Positions 42,078 to 53,850 of a stretch of DNA of 64,000 nt are shown piece by piece. Position numbers and translations under genes: made by a program. Origin of the DNA: Ligula intestinalis (taxonomy: Eukaryota; Platyhelminthes; Cestoda; Diphyllobothriidea; Diphyllobothriidae); assembly GCA_036362985.1 (NCBI GenBank), contig JAYGXS010000003.1:44973710-45037709 (forward strand), in the 5' to 3' direction. Every line of letters begins with the position of its first letter. The first letter of the stretch is position 1. The notes under the pieces were generated by a model. That model did no database searches, was not told the DNA's origin, and worked only from the letters and a program-made list of their open reading frames with translations.

Positions 42078-43890
42078 TGGGTGCCAATACTGACTACCTA
42101 AACTAAGTTACTACTGATCTCTCTGTCATTCGGTCGTCTGAACAAACTTGCTGCCCGTGGACTCGATGCGCCTCCAAAATCCCCCTCAATGAAGCGCCAG
42201 AACTCCAGGTAACAGCATTCCTGATTTCATGGAAGGCTTTTACCCCTTCCCCCTCCTTGTTCGGCCACTCCCGTGTCATGCGCGGTCCTTTTGTATACTT
42301 CCCCTTATGCGCCCACCACAAGCATCCTGCCAAAACGCTTTCCCTCGATGCAAAGATCACGGGCCCGGTACTTATGTATACTTTGGTACGAATATAAATA
42401 TGCGCGTATACGTGCATTGGCATTGTTTTTGTTTTACTACTACTATTATCACTACTTCTAAGTACGTTTGCCCTGTGTACATCAGATTCAGGATACGCGC
42501 AGATGACCGAGAACGCAAAAGACAGGCAGGCGAAAAACCACATGTACCGTTATATTCCCTTTCCTAACCCCAGTCTTGGCGCCTTTCACCGGTGTTTGTA
42601 TTAGCGCTTGCGTATTTGTGTATGTATGTATAATTTTCTCTGAGTTTTTGCACTTTAAGCGCTACCTTTGTACGTTTTCTTGCTGTATACTTTAAATAGA
42701 AAAAAAGTTCCCCCTATACTGCAATCTCCTCACTTTCGCCTAACCGAGTAGTTTGTCGTTCGAGTGTGAGGGCTTGTGTGGGCTTGTGCGGGGCAGATGC
42801 ACTTAAATCGTCTGAGTTGTTTGAATGTATATGCCGTAATGCTGATCCAGGCGCGCTACTTACCTCAGCGAGTTTGCAGAATAGAGAATTCGCAAAGAGT
42901 TAGGAAGCGTTTTCTGTGGGGATGCAGCCCAGCTTCTAGCCATTCAGAATCCACTCTATGTGTTTTAGCTTTGAGTTAGTATGCGCTTTTTGTCGAATAC
43001 CTGAAACAACTGACTTCTCCTACCTCCGAAATTGCTAGGTAAGCGGGATTTTACTGAAAGCGACTTTTATGTTTAAGATTGCGAAACGCAGCTTGTACAC
43101 ACAGGATCAGTAAATATGGCCGCTGCGAGCAACGACTTTCAGCACGGGCCCAACGGAACAGGCGCAGCACCGATAACTAGTGCGTGAATTAGTCTATGGT
43201 GGGACAAAATTTCAAGGCGTCTACCCCACTCTCTCCTGCTTCACTTGTTTTGACAAGAAAAAAGTGGAGGTGGGCACAGAGGGTGAAGAACTTAAATATT
43301 CCACCTGCGCGTGTCAGCGACAAAACCTCGGCTCGATTATGCAGGTACCAGGCGGTTCGGTTCTCAAGCATTTGAAAGTATAATTGAAGTGAGCGGTGAC
43401 ATAACAGCCTGTCTTCCAGTCCCGAGAAGGAGTGAGTTATTCTTTCAGTCAGTCACGTCATGATAGATTCAGGCAAAGACGACTTATATACACGCCCCTA
43501 AGCAGGGCACGGGAATATAAACACCCCGTTTAAGTAACAGAGGTGGTCCAGTATACAGTTCTACAAAGAGTACATATTAACGTTTCCTGCACTTGACAGT
43601 AGCCCACACATAGACCATAGTCCTAGTCGTATCCCTACCCTAACCTTCACTCTAAAATCAACCCCAATCTTTACTTTAAAGTAAACCGCAATTTCTAGCA
43701 GCGTCCGTTTTACTCGCTTTCTTCCTCTTCCTAACGGCATCCGTCTGCAGCACCAGTTCGCCGTTGGAGTTGTTCCTTCGTGAAGATCCAGGTAGCAACT
43801 GCGAATTCAAGCTTGTTGAGAAATATTAGTTAGAGTAGAGACAAAAATGCATAGATCAGGTTCTAACTACAAAAGGAGAGGGGTAGCTAA
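42078..43890. other. LRR gene 3' flank, no further gene recognised
   Basis: The first part should be the LRR gene's 3' UTR. No clear AATAAA was found close to the stop. A 146-codon minus-strand frame at 42103-42543 has a hydrophobic start but no other support. A degenerate CCTAACC-type tract lies at about 43620-43690. Confidence 0.4.
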
Positions 43891-43928
43891 GAAGAAGCAG
43901 ATTCGATCGCAGGGACAATAACCTTATT

Positions 43929-43975
43929 CGCCTGATGTTTTGGTTTCCGTCGTGGATCCATCCTCAGAGACAATA
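43929..43975 (-). ncRNA. Eroded hammerhead motif, ACGU family
   Basis: The minus strand reads GTCT CTGAGGA, then GGATCCACGACGGAAACC, AAAACATC and AGGCGAATAA. The core G-to-A and A-to-G changes probably inactivate it. Stem I GTCT/AGGC is intact. Confidence 0.5.
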
Positions 43976-44419
43976 GCTGAAACGGATAGCCCATACACAG
44001 GGGTTGCAGTATTTATAAGATACAGTCGCTATGCTACTGCATACCTTCGACAGTTAACGGCTCCCCCTCCCCCCCCCAACCATAAAGGATAGTTGTCTAC
44101 TTGTGCGTGAATTGCTCGATGGCTGGCGTGCGGAACGGGACCTGCTGAAATTTATTCATCAGTGCTGGATTTGGGTGTGATGATTGCTCGACCATCTGGC
44201 CACCTGGTGCTCGCATTAGAAGACGCCTCCGTCTGTGCGCTCCCCGAGTGACAAATTGCTTTGGCCAAACTGAGTTTCAGTACTCCCTATACTTGACAGG
44301 GGGAGCCGTTAAGTGTCATAGGTACGCGGTAGCATAGCGACTGTATCCTATAAATGCTGCAAATACCCGTGTATGAATTGAGAAGAAGAAAGCATGATAG
44401 TGGGGAAAATAATTTTACT

Positions 44420-44466
44420 CGCCTGACGTTTCAAAATCCGTCGCGGAGCCCTCATCAAAGACATTA
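44420..44466 (-). ncRNA. Hammerhead ribozyme motif, ACGU family (near-intact)
   Basis: The minus strand reads GTCT TTGATGA (44458-44452), a stem-II region, and GAAACGTC (44432-44425), followed by AGGCGAGTAA. Only the first core base differs from CTGATGA. Stem I GTCT/AGGC is intact. Confidence 0.6.
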
Positions 44467-44814
44467 GTCCCCGTTTTTGTGTATGAATTATGCGCTTCTG
44501 TGGATCCGCACCGGTATCTGAAGCGTCAGGCGAATAAAGTTCTTGTTTCAGTGATGTGTCTGCTCCCTCTCGACTACTTCCTAGGACCCGCATCTACGCT
44601 TGTAGAGGGGTAGCTGCCCCTGCAACACTTCTAAACTTTCATACTCATGTAGGGGCCCGCATCCAGAAACAGTGAAGAAACGGTAAAGGCCGTGTCTCCT
44701 TGCTTCTCCATAATCAAGCGTAAGCCTACCTAAGCAGGAAATGGTAGTACGGGGAGGCAATTCGTAGGCCTGGGTCACCGTCTACAGCTTAGCGGTAGGC
44801 CACTGTCCCCGATA

Positions 44815-45170
44815 CGGGTCACGTGGTAGATGCGCTGGACTAACACGGGCGCTAGATCCGGACGCAGCGGGTATCATTCAGGTTGCGTTCCCATAAAAAT
44901 GCCGAACATGGTGGGAGGCGTGATGCGATGCTTAGGTGCAGGCTAACACCACGCCAGCCACCTGTGCCCGATCCAGCCTCTGTCATGAGACCGAACACAG
45001 GGGGTTTAGCGAAGCGGGAGTGCGATAGATGCAACGAAAGTCTACTATAACTTAAAACTAATCCACGCACATGTCACCCTCCCTGCACCACCCCCAGCAC
45101 CATGTGGTACGCGCGGTGGACCTCGATGGATGTTACGGTCGAACGGTCACTTAACCGCAATTCAGACACT
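44815..45170 (-). repeat. Dispersed 'palindrome-head' repeat, copy 6 (full length, minus strand)
   Basis: On the minus strand it opens with GTGACCGTTCGACCGTAACA near 45152 and CGAGGTCCACCGCGCGTACC. It passes TAGTAGACTTTCGTTGCATC and CACAGGTGGCTGGCGTGGTG and ends in GCACCTAAGCATCGCATCAC. At about 330 bp this is among the most complete copies. Confidence 0.65.
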
Positions 45171-45419
45171 TAACAGTCTCTAATTCCTAGTAATTAGCAT
45201 ATTTTATTGAGGCCAGCCTAAGCTGCCAGTAAGCATTTGTTGAACGAAAGGTGATAATCCAACCCCTAATCTTCAATTAGGTGGTAGATGCTCCACCTCA
45301 TCTATGACAGCCATGCTGTATAGGCGAAGGAATAACCATGATGAACATTTTGAATACTTATAAGGGACCTAAGTCTGCGTGTGTACCATACTTAGCCAGG
45401 ATGGGCCGCGATGTTGTTG

Positions 45420-45590
45420 TTTAGTCTTGGTAGTATAAGTAGTAGACTTGCGCTGCATCTACCGAATTCCCTCTACGCCAACTGGGCCCAGTGGTATGAC
45501 CAAGTCAAGAAGTTCGGAGACGGGAGAGAGCGCAGGTAGCTGGTGTGACTGGAACCACCCTAAGCGCACCACCACACAACTGGCTTGGGT
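45420..45590 (+). repeat. Dispersed 'palindrome-head' repeat, copy 7 (3' part)
   Basis: TAGTAGACTTGCGCTGCATC at 45440, then ACTGGGCCCAGTGGTATGAC, GCAGGTAGCTGGTGTGAC and CCTAAGCGCACCACCAC. The palindromic head is missing. Confidence 0.6.
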
Positions 45591-45759
45591 GCCACTGAAG
45601 GAAGATTGCTATAGAGGTGACATTGAGAAGGAGCCATTGCAACCTAGCCCTCAGTGTACCAGTCGGCCATTCCACGCAAACACACACTTGGCTGACTGTG
45701 AGGTCCGAGTTATCCCGTCAGTGGACAGACTTCCAAGCCACCGCTTTTAGAGCTCCATA

Positions 45760-48700
45760 GGAGCTTCGAGTGCGTGAAATTTTATATAGAGGGGAAATTC
45801 GCTGAGATGTGTACTTCACTCTAGATTTTCATTCCCAGGACCCAGTTACCTATCCGAGTCGGTCAGTGTTCAGTGGCCGGTTATTTATCTCAGTCAATCT
45901 CTCTCTCTCCCTCTCTGTCATCACTTATAATTTACCCGCTCATTCCACCGTTTATGTCATTCGAATACATTTAAATCCTCCCCTTTGTCAAATTCATACC
46001 AGTTGCATACTTTATATTGCGCTCTCGGTGACAGATCCCAAGTTTTAGTGTGCATCCTGTATAATCCAAAGGTAACAGTTAGAGGTAACTTTTTTCCAAT
46101 GGATGAATGTGCCCGTCTTGTGCAGACCGGTTGCATGAGACCAGTTAAAGGCGAGAAACAGAGACAGCGACTCATTTGGCCCTGTGACAGATCTCGTTTT
46201 CAGTTGGGAGAGGAAAGAGAGTCAATAACACACGGGAATAGGTACTCCCCTCTATGTAGTACAGGCAGCCGTGGGCTTAATTCCGGGGGGGGGGGGGAGA
46301 GAATATGGTGGGACTTTTCTTTACTGACATGCTTCTGATTCATCACAAATGAAAAAGGCTTGGGAAGTGCTATCAGCTCACGGAATAACTCGGCCCTTGT
46401 CTCGACTAAAGCTTAACTTACAATGACTACTTGCAACCGTGGTCTTGTGACAACTCTCACAGATGCGAGCTGTGGTTCAATAAAACGTTTTTTTTACGCA
46501 TGTTGAAGGTGAAAAGTGCGGAGAACACCTATTAAAGAAGGTCATTTCCAGCTCAGTCACGGCAACCAGGAAAATTTTCAGCAATGCTCTTGGAAGGAGA
46601 AAGAGAAATAGGCGCCCACATGTTTCCTTAATTATAATTCAGTTATCTTCTACTGTAGGAAAATCTTGTGTATTGTACGGAGAGTGGACCGTGCTTAGCA
46701 TTCGCACAGGGGTTGATCAGCTTTGTCAGTCGCTTGCATCCAATCTCAGCACCAGAGGACTGGCCGAAAGGGAAAGATGACTAGCGTCTGCGAGAAGAGA
46801 GAGAGGGATCGAGTGTCGGTGTGTGTCCCTCTGGCACTCAGTGTATATTTCCCACTATAAAATAGCTGACGCAAACCTACACTATCACGATTCGCTAAAA
46901 GCCATGTTTTGGAAAGCCGTCCGAGGCCGAACTTTTAGTAACCCAATCTTCTTCCTGAGGCTGTCTGACAGATGACCTCACTGGAGGTGCTATGATGACT
47001 TTCGCGCTCTCCCACCTGGGACGCCAACCCTCGCGGCTGAGGACACACACGCATCCGGCTGCCAACTTCCTCCAGTCCATTCTCCACTAGCTCTGTACAG
47101 AATATTACTATTACTCCCGCATTAAGTCCCACTTCTTCTCTTCCCCTACGGAACCGAACCTGAAGATTGCAGCGGCAAGGGTTTCCTCTTATTATCTTAA
47201 GTCATTGTTATAAGCTAACTGGCTTCTTCTCCAGTATGGAGAGTGGGACTGTGATATTTCCTTCTTAATGCATCACTACCAGTTGGATGGGATCTTGCCA
47301 CCGATTTCTTGTTTGTGCGAAAACCCGGCCCATCGTGCACTGATCAGACGTGCCTTGCACGCACAGACGAACTGCCTAATTCACCCGATCCTGCTTGCGG
47401 CCGTCCCGATTCTGTCTTTTAGGCGGGCTCAAACGGATGAAAGAGGAGCGGTTATGATGTATGCAGTCAAGGTGGCCGATGGCCAGCACTTCTGTGAAGG
47501 AAAAATCTACCAAACGTAAATTTTCTCAATTATCCACTCTATGAGGAGACTTCGTTACAAAATGGTTATATTTTGCTCCCAGCAAGCACCACCCCCCGCA
47601 AATGCAGATTGAGTCCGTTATGTCAGTGTGGATGAGCATACTGAGACAGTGGCGATCAACTATATCGTAAAACATAACTTTTCAGAGGTGTTTGTTATGC
47701 ACTTTAGCTGACCTCTTCGTATATATTTTCTGCAGTCAGCGCTCTAGGGCACCGGAGGTCCAGTAGCCACGTGTGAACACATCTTTTGTCCTCACTCTCA
47801 TACAACCGGAAAAAAGTGACTGTCGTTCTGTAAAGCGCTGTCGACGTAAGTTGGGTAAGTTGGGCCATAAAAACCAGGAAAGTTATAAAGTGCAGATATA
47901 CAACAGAGCAATTAAACAGGCCCAGGGAGGTTATAATCCTCACTTCTCCCCGAGAGCTAGTGCTGGAAAAGCTTATGGAGATTAGAACAGACATTTTTTG
48001 ACTAATATGTTGCTGGTCGGTCGAAATTGCCTAAACGCCCTCCCCCTCCTGAGGTAGGCTAGAGGAATGGAAACGTCCACTCTTTTAATACAGATGGCCT
48101 TGCCCTGAATTCCAGGAAGGATAAAAGTCCCGAGTCTTGACTATAATGTGAAGCCTAACCTAAACCTTAGCCGTAAACTCAGTATAACTCCTAGCCTCAC
48201 TCCTATTCCTTATTTTAACGCTGACCCTAGCCCTAAACCTGTTACTATGGCCTGCCGAAGGACCATATAAACAATCCCCACCCTGTGGTCTCAAGCACGC
48301 ATTTTCAGAGGTGTTCGTTTGGCAGTAGGGCGCTAACGAAGTTTACACTCAATCCAATTGACTTCTGACTCAATTCTGCCAGCTGCGATGGCAATTATTA
48401 AAATTTACTCGAGAGTGCCATTGGCTAATGCGGTGCTATTTCAGACGGGAGTGTGGAGCTCTACAAAAGCACTTTTAGGACACGAATCGACATATCCGTG
48501 CTCAACTGCGTGCTGAGCTTAGACGGAATTCTGCTGCCCAACCCCAAGCATAGATAACGCAAGATCTTACCTAGGATGCAGTTTGTCATGAAGATATACC
48601 CCTAACTCAGTCGACCCACAGAATCGACTTCTGCCAGATGCGACCATCATCATGAAAATGTACTTCATATTGGCGTTGACTAGTCTAGAGTAATTACGGG

Positions 48701-50310
48701 CGTGAGTTCAGGCTCGGCAGAAGTACATTCTAGACAGGAATATACGTCTTTACGATGAGGGGTGCCACAAGGCCACTCTATATGATGTGACTCTGTGGCC
48801 CGATGGGCCGGAAGTTGGGCTTTATACTCAAGTAAACACAGTTTGAATCCCCAATTTCATTTAGTGGATAGTTGAGGCATGATTGTTGGACGACGGCTGA
48901 CTAGACAGAAGTAACAATGCCGGTCCTAGCTTTGTTTATCATTAACAGTTCTTAAACAACCAACTACGCATTAGTTGACGATAAGGCGTTTTAGTATTGC
49001 AAATTATGCGAATACGACATCTACGCAATTATAAATACTTCGTCTAGGGTGAGAGATATCGAGTATTAACTTAACCAGTGTACCTGGCTTGGTGGCTGAG
49101 CAGTTAAAGTAGCCTGGGCGAATCCGAAGCTGTCTGTTTATTCCTATCCCAGATTAGATGATTTATTGGGTCTGTGAAAGTCTGTGCACTACTAAAAAAT
49201 TCTATATTTTTCAAATGTTTCTTACCAGTTCTGAAGCTGCTCCTGAAGACTCGTTATCAAGGATCTATCACAAGAACAGCCTCCTTGTTGAGGTCTTACG
49301 CAAATAAGTAGAATAAGCATCTGCGCTTCTAATGAAAGGCTTTTTTGTGCAAAGAACTAAATCAGTAAACATTCTTTCCCTTTTGAGTGCTAGAGAGTCG
49401 GAAAGTTTTTTGAAGTCGCACTTCTTCCTGAATCCTTTTCTGGCCGCGTGGGCTAACAGGCCAATGTCAAAATAACTTTAATTTGAACTAATTATCTCCC
49501 TTAACAGAGATTTTAAAGCTGTTGCGCGCATTTCTGGCGCCTATTTGCGGTCTTTAAAGTTCAGAAGTGGTAAAGTAGTAGATTAAAGAATAATTAGCTG
49601 TACGACGCTCTAGCGTAGAGTTTATTTTTGCGTCCGGTACTGAATCCGCCCCTTTAAGTTTGTTTTGCACTAGCACAAGGCGCCTCCAGTTATCTGTTAT
49701 GCCTGCGCATGACTGTATAACTTTTGCCAACTACAAAACCATGTGCTACCGTGCATTTAATAGACACTGCCAGTTTACCCGCTTAAACATTGGCTGAGAA
49801 ACCAATCTCTTAAATTCGCAAGAGGTGGAATTTACCGCCTTTGATGTTCATGTGTCGGCAAACAGGCCGGCGTAGTTAGGCGACCAAAAAGGGTATGGAA
49901 AATAAGTTGCAAGTAGACGGGTCAAGTGTTTGTCTGCAGGGTGCACGCTCAAACTGAATTAAAATGAGGGACTGTCAGCCCGGTTGTTGTGAGCTGAGGC
50001 CAGCTGTAGGGGACCGCATGTTTTACAAAGCGAATTAGTAGGACAATGCTAGGCCTACACGCACCAAGCCCCTGCTCTTAAGAAAGGGGTCGTAGCATGG
50101 CGGCAGTCACTCCCATCGCACTCTCCTTTGAAGTTTGCATGCTAAACGAACTCATGGTCCGTACGTGGGACGATAAGTATGCCAGTAAGCGGGTTTCTGC
50201 GGCGAGGTCAGCAAAAACGTGTTTAAGTTCCGCAAATATTCCCATGGTTAATATTAGAAGTCAGTTTTTTGGCAAACAATTGTTTTCAGCAACTCTTCAT
50301 CAGACCAAAC
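45760..50310. other. Intergenic sequence, telomere-like tract, no gene recognised
   Basis: A CT-rich run (about 45895-45920), a poly-G run (46287-46297) and a degenerate CCTAACCTAAACC/CCCTAGCCC tract (about 48140-48245) are visible. Near 49090 a tRNA-like phrase (GTGGCTGAGCAGTTAAAGT) could be an old SINE head. Open frames are short and featureless. Confidence 0.4.
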
Positions 50311-50444
50311 GNNNNNNNNNNAGCTCACCGCCCGTGACGAAAGTTCAACAGGTCAGAGCCCGCGTGCCGTCCAACAAGCAGTCCACGCACAAGAAGGCAA
50401 TTAACGTTAATTGTCGCTGTATGCTTGCAGTAATGACTGTGTCC

Positions 50445-50458
50445 TATAAATACTGCAA
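50445..50458 (+). promoter_or_regulatory. TATA-box-like element upstream of PLE hammerhead
   Basis: TATAAATACTGCAA lies about 47 bases before the hammerhead core. Close variants stand before hammerheads or their relics at 3851, 6250-6265, 12030, 33705, 44010 and 44350. This fits a retroelement promoter placed so that transcripts would start near the ribozyme. Activity is inferred, not shown. Confidence 0.45.
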
Positions 50459-50488
50459 ACGTCTGTGCATACTTTACCTTTCTGCTAC

Positions 50489-50540
50489 TCATGTCTCTGA
50501 TGACGAATCCGCGACGGATATCGAAACGTCAGGCGAATAA
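50489..50540 (+). ncRNA. Hammerhead ribozyme, ACGU family (best copy)
   Basis: GTCT (50493-50496) and AGGC (50531-50534) form stem I. CTGATGA occupies 50497-50503. Stem II is CGA-ATCCG/CGGAT-A-TCG with a CGA loop. GAAA lies at 50523-50526, followed by CGTC at 50527-50530. A15.1-C-G-U16.1 has no loop, so stem III can only form between two copies (ACGU pairs with ACGU). Predicted cleavage follows C50530. All invariant core positions are present. Hammerheads are an established feature of PLEs. Confidence 0.85.
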
Positions 50541-50839
50541 ACATATTGTCCCAGCGATCGAGTCTTCTTCTTCTTCTCAATTGCTTCCTGGGACACGGAT
50601 GTTCGCTTGTATTGGCATATCAACTCATACTTATTCCTAATTGGTTATTTCTGGCTGGAGGCTGAATGGCTAGCTGACAAATGGTCGAATGATTCCTGAA
50701 CAAGCCAGCCCTTCAGGTGAGACTTAGTGTACGATTGTGTGCCCAAAATGAGAATTATTTTCTGCAGGCTAGTGGGTTTGCAGTTGTGCACTGTCCCACC
50801 GGATAAATTTTTACATCAACTCTTTCTGACCAGTCAGCC

Positions 50840-51080
50840 AAGAAGCGTTCATGCAAAACCATCGCAGCCGACAGGGTGATTTATTTATTAACCTCCTCCA
50901 AAAGCTCTCGGCGATTTTGCGATGGCAAACTTTAAGGAGCAATGAGTCCATTATTGTTTGTTTTTTAAACATCAAATGAGTCGTTTACGCTGAACTGGTT
51001 TATCATGGTACCACAGTGAACCAACATTGCTATCTGGACGTGCTGTAACGATTGCTTGCTGAGACAGTGAGAAAAAAGTG
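50840..51080. repeat. Dispersed repeat of unknown class, copy 2
   Basis: This matches 4440-4665 in order and orientation (AAACCATCGCAGCCGACAGG, CTCGGCGATTTTGCGATGGC, GCTGAACTGGTTTATCATGG, TTGCTGAGACAGTGAGA). It carries a 7-base insertion after TACCA relative to the first copy. Confidence 0.6.
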
Positions 51081-51084
51081 ATCT

Positions 51085-52485
51085 AGATTTTGATGGCCTG
51101 GTTGCTGTATGACGACAACATGCCTACCCGCACAGCAATCTAAATCATCCAGATATTTGCGAAAAAAACGGCATGACATTGCCTTCTCACCCTCTGCCTT
51201 CCTCGTCCGACCTAGACACCTGCGACTTCTCCTTATTTCCAAAAATAAAGAAAAGGGTTTCCAGAAGTCTAAAAAAGCCAAGAAAAAATGGCCGAAGGCG
51301 CTTTACAGCATTATTTCAAAAGACTTTTTAAAGAAAATATGCTGCATGTTGGAAAACCGGTTGGAACTAGTGCGGATAATCTAATAGACAGTATTTTGTT
51401 GGAGATTTATTCTTTTAAGATGTTGTATTCAAGTAAAATATCAAAAAAAATAATTCTTGCTTTTTAAATTCCCTCCTCCTACTTAAAGCCCAACTCAATA
51501 GTTTGGTAACAATGAAATTTTGAGAGCAATATCTATTCAGTATGATATCAAAATCAAGGCAAATATTTAACGTATATCCCACGCGAGCTGTGTGTCCGAA
51601 GACGAGAGTTGTGGGCAACCGGGGTTATGAGGCTTCGTAAATGTGCGTTGTGACGGTGCGTTGTAGGCGCCAGCCGGGTTGGTAGGTCACATGCGAGCGA
51701 TTGAGCAACCGAGGTGGAGCGGACACTCAGTGGTCCTCGTGTCTGCATGAGTGTATGCAGGCGGGTATGATAAAACGAATGGGACGCCTTCAAATGCACG
51801 CACGTAGTAAGTTTTCCCAATTCACCTTCCAGTGTCCCGGGTGGTTGATTGAGAAATCGACAGGTTTTGTGCGCGCCACTAATCGAAGTGTCGGTCAAAT
51901 AGCGGCATCGAAGGGCGTTTTAACGTGCGTGCATGCGTGCGCGTGCGTTTGTGTCTGTGGCCCCAAAAGGCGGGTGCCGTCGCGGTCGGTCTAAAACGAG
52001 GTCAGTATTTGTTTCAAGGTCAAATGTCCGAGTGATGGCTGGGCGATGCTGGTTGAGGCATCAGAAATGTGCAATCAGCTACAAAATCTGGTCTTTATAT
52101 AATGTACCTTGCCACCAACCGTCGGTGTATGTAGGGGAAAGACGGGGGCCATCTCAGCCCAGGCGCCGTCATTGTGACCCAATTCACACGCAGGTGACTA
52201 CTGTTTCCAAGGGCAGTAGTGCAGCTCATTCAGCGCAGTGGGCAACCTACTGTTTCCATTGGCTATTGATGTACTGACGAGATCATCAGATTAGCTACGT
52301 AGGGAGGCAAATAACGCCTACTGAAGGTAGCGCATTAGGGGAGCGGGGGGGGGGACGGTTACGATAGGGCGAACAGTTATTTTGAGTTTTTGTCTTGACA
52401 GAACGTCACTTGCTCCTTAACAAAAACTACCGGCTCCTCGAGAAGATGAAGTGGACATTTGCAAACGACCTAACGCCTAGATAAA
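51085..52485. other. Intergenic sequence, nothing recognised
   Basis: GC-richer patches at 51600-52000 keep several frames open without domain features. No recurring family was recognised apart from a G-run near 52342-52352. Confidence 0.35.
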
Positions 52486-52489
52486 AAGG

Positions 52490-52790
52490 CATTGAACAGG
52501 ACCGTCGATTCTGAGTAGATCCACCGCATGCTCCACACCATGATGGCGCAGGGATGATGACCTGCGCGAGGATTGGTTATAAGTCATTATAAACTGTCGT
52601 TACACCTACCACACTCTGTCTTCCCCCACTACTCCGTACCAGGTCTCAAGACACAGCCAAGCAGACCTGAGGCCGGATCGGGTGCAGATAGCTGGCACGA
52701 CGTGAGACTGCACCTAAGCGTGGCACTAAACACCCTCCTCCCATGTGTACATTTTTAATGGCAGCACATCCAGACTAACATCTAATGTGG
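52490..52790 (+). repeat. Dispersed 'palindrome-head' repeat, copy 8
   Basis: Head ACCGTCGATTCTGAGTAGAT at 52501, then TCTCAAGACACAGCCAAGCA, GGATCGGGTGCAGATAGC, TGGCACGACGTGAGACTG and CACCTAAGCGTGGCAC. A more diverged copy may follow at about 52860-53160 (AGCTGCATCTAAAACACTC). Confidence 0.65.
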
Positions 52791-53509
52791 CCTAATTTAG
52801 CTAGCGCATCTACCACGTTTAAGGTGCAAATCTACTGACCCCTTAGTCGACGCAAACGCCATTTGCTGTGTGAAAGACGGTTACTGAACAACTGTTAAGG
52901 GCGTTTCGCAGGTCATTATAAATGAATTTGATTAATTATCCAGATTCTGACAATTCCAGACGGTGGGGCTCCACCACTGGTCGACGGCGTAGGTGCAACA
53001 GTGACTTGTACGCTAAGTTATTTGCAGCGGTGCAGTATTCAGCTGCATCTAAAACACTCATTCTCCCCATCTCCACCCTAGAAAATCAAGAAGGCCGATA
53101 GAACGTCAGGGCTCAGCGGTTCTTATGAGGTGACGCCTCTGTCTAACGCGTGCACCATTTGAGTATCCAGGTTTCAGTAAGTACCACGTACACTGTCTCA
53201 TAGGGTAAATAACCACTTGGTAGATAAAAATAACTTACACTGGTTGACAAGTAGTATCGAGAAAGACACTGTGCGCCAGAACAGACACATACGACTCGTT
53301 AGGCTTTTTCAGTCAGTTGAGTCGCAGGTCTGTTGTGATATAATATTTGCATTCGGACCCCGTTTGCCGTAAAACTGGAGAGAATGGGTTAGTTATGAGG
53401 CTGCCTAAATCGGATATGAGAATATGAACGTCCCTTCAAAGCAGTAAAGGTTGCCCTGCGCATAACTGCATAAACTATAAATATTCCCGTGTCCCTAAAA
53501 TATAGCCAT

Positions 53510-53640
53510 AACCTAAACCTCAAACCCCAACTTTTCAGTTAACACCAATCTTAAGCCTAATCTTACCCCTTACACTGACACTAACCTTAACCCTAATAAT
53601 AAAAATAAACTTAACCCTAAGTTGCCGCAACAATTGGGTT
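53510..53640. repeat. Degenerate telomere-like (CCCTAA)n tract
   Basis: Irregular ACCTAAACC, CTAACCTTAACCCTAA and TTAACCCTAAG units. Similar diverged tracts are at 23615-23705, 43620-43690 and 48140-48245, with related TTAGG units at 13800-13880. They are too irregular to be a true telomere. Confidence 0.6.
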
Positions 53641-53850
53641 TGGATATGACTGGCTGACGACGCAAAATTAGTCATAAATGGCCATTCCGGTCTCCATTTT
53701 CTTTGTAACTAATGTAATTATACCATGCGGCTGCTTGTAAGGCACGATAATGATACCCAAGACACAACGGGACGAGTGAGATCTGTAACCGATCTTTGAG
53801 AGTCTATCGCGGTAGTGTTAAGGATAAGAAGGTTAACCCTAACAGCTACC
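53625..53850 (+). repeat. SINE tail and body module (no intact tRNA head)
   Basis: GGGTTTGGATATGACTGGCT and ATGGCCATTCCGGTCTCC are the SINE tail. From 53735 the body module follows (GCGGCTGCTTGTAAGG ... GACGAGTGAGATCTGTAACC). Confidence 0.6.

Larger units (their letters stand above)
43895..44570. mobile_element. Rearranged Penelope-like element ends, three or four terminal blocks
   Basis: The order is: a minus-strand PLE 3' end (43895-44300, with an eroded hammerhead at 43929-43975 and a TATTTATAAG box), a plus-strand 3' UTR piece (44305-44370) forming an inverted repeat with it, a second minus-strand terminal block with hammerhead (44420-44466), and a plus-strand terminal block ending GCGTCAGGCGAATAAAG (44480-44570). 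No coding sequence remains. The alternation suggests nested or repeated insertion at the same site. Confidence 0.75.
50322..50600 (+). mobile_element. Penelope-like element 3' end, well preserved terminal block
   Basis: It begins right after the assembly gap (50312-50321). It carries PLE 3' UTR, a TATAAATACTGCAA box at 50445, an intact ACGU-type hammerhead, AATAAACATATTGTCCC and a (CTT)n end, then CAATTGCTTCCTGGGACACG shared with the 31030 end. The coding part, if any, is hidden by the gap or deleted. Confidence 0.85.

Noticed and set aside
42103..42543. A 146-codon minus-strand frame with a signal-peptide-like start after the LRR gene
   Set aside because: It overlaps the expected 3' UTR of the LRR gene, the hydrophobic part is short, and the remainder has no recognisable domain.
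50097..50540. A 147-codon plus-strand frame across the second assembly gap
   Set aside because: It runs through ten Ns and ends inside PLE 3' UTR and hammerhead sequence, so it is not a real gene.
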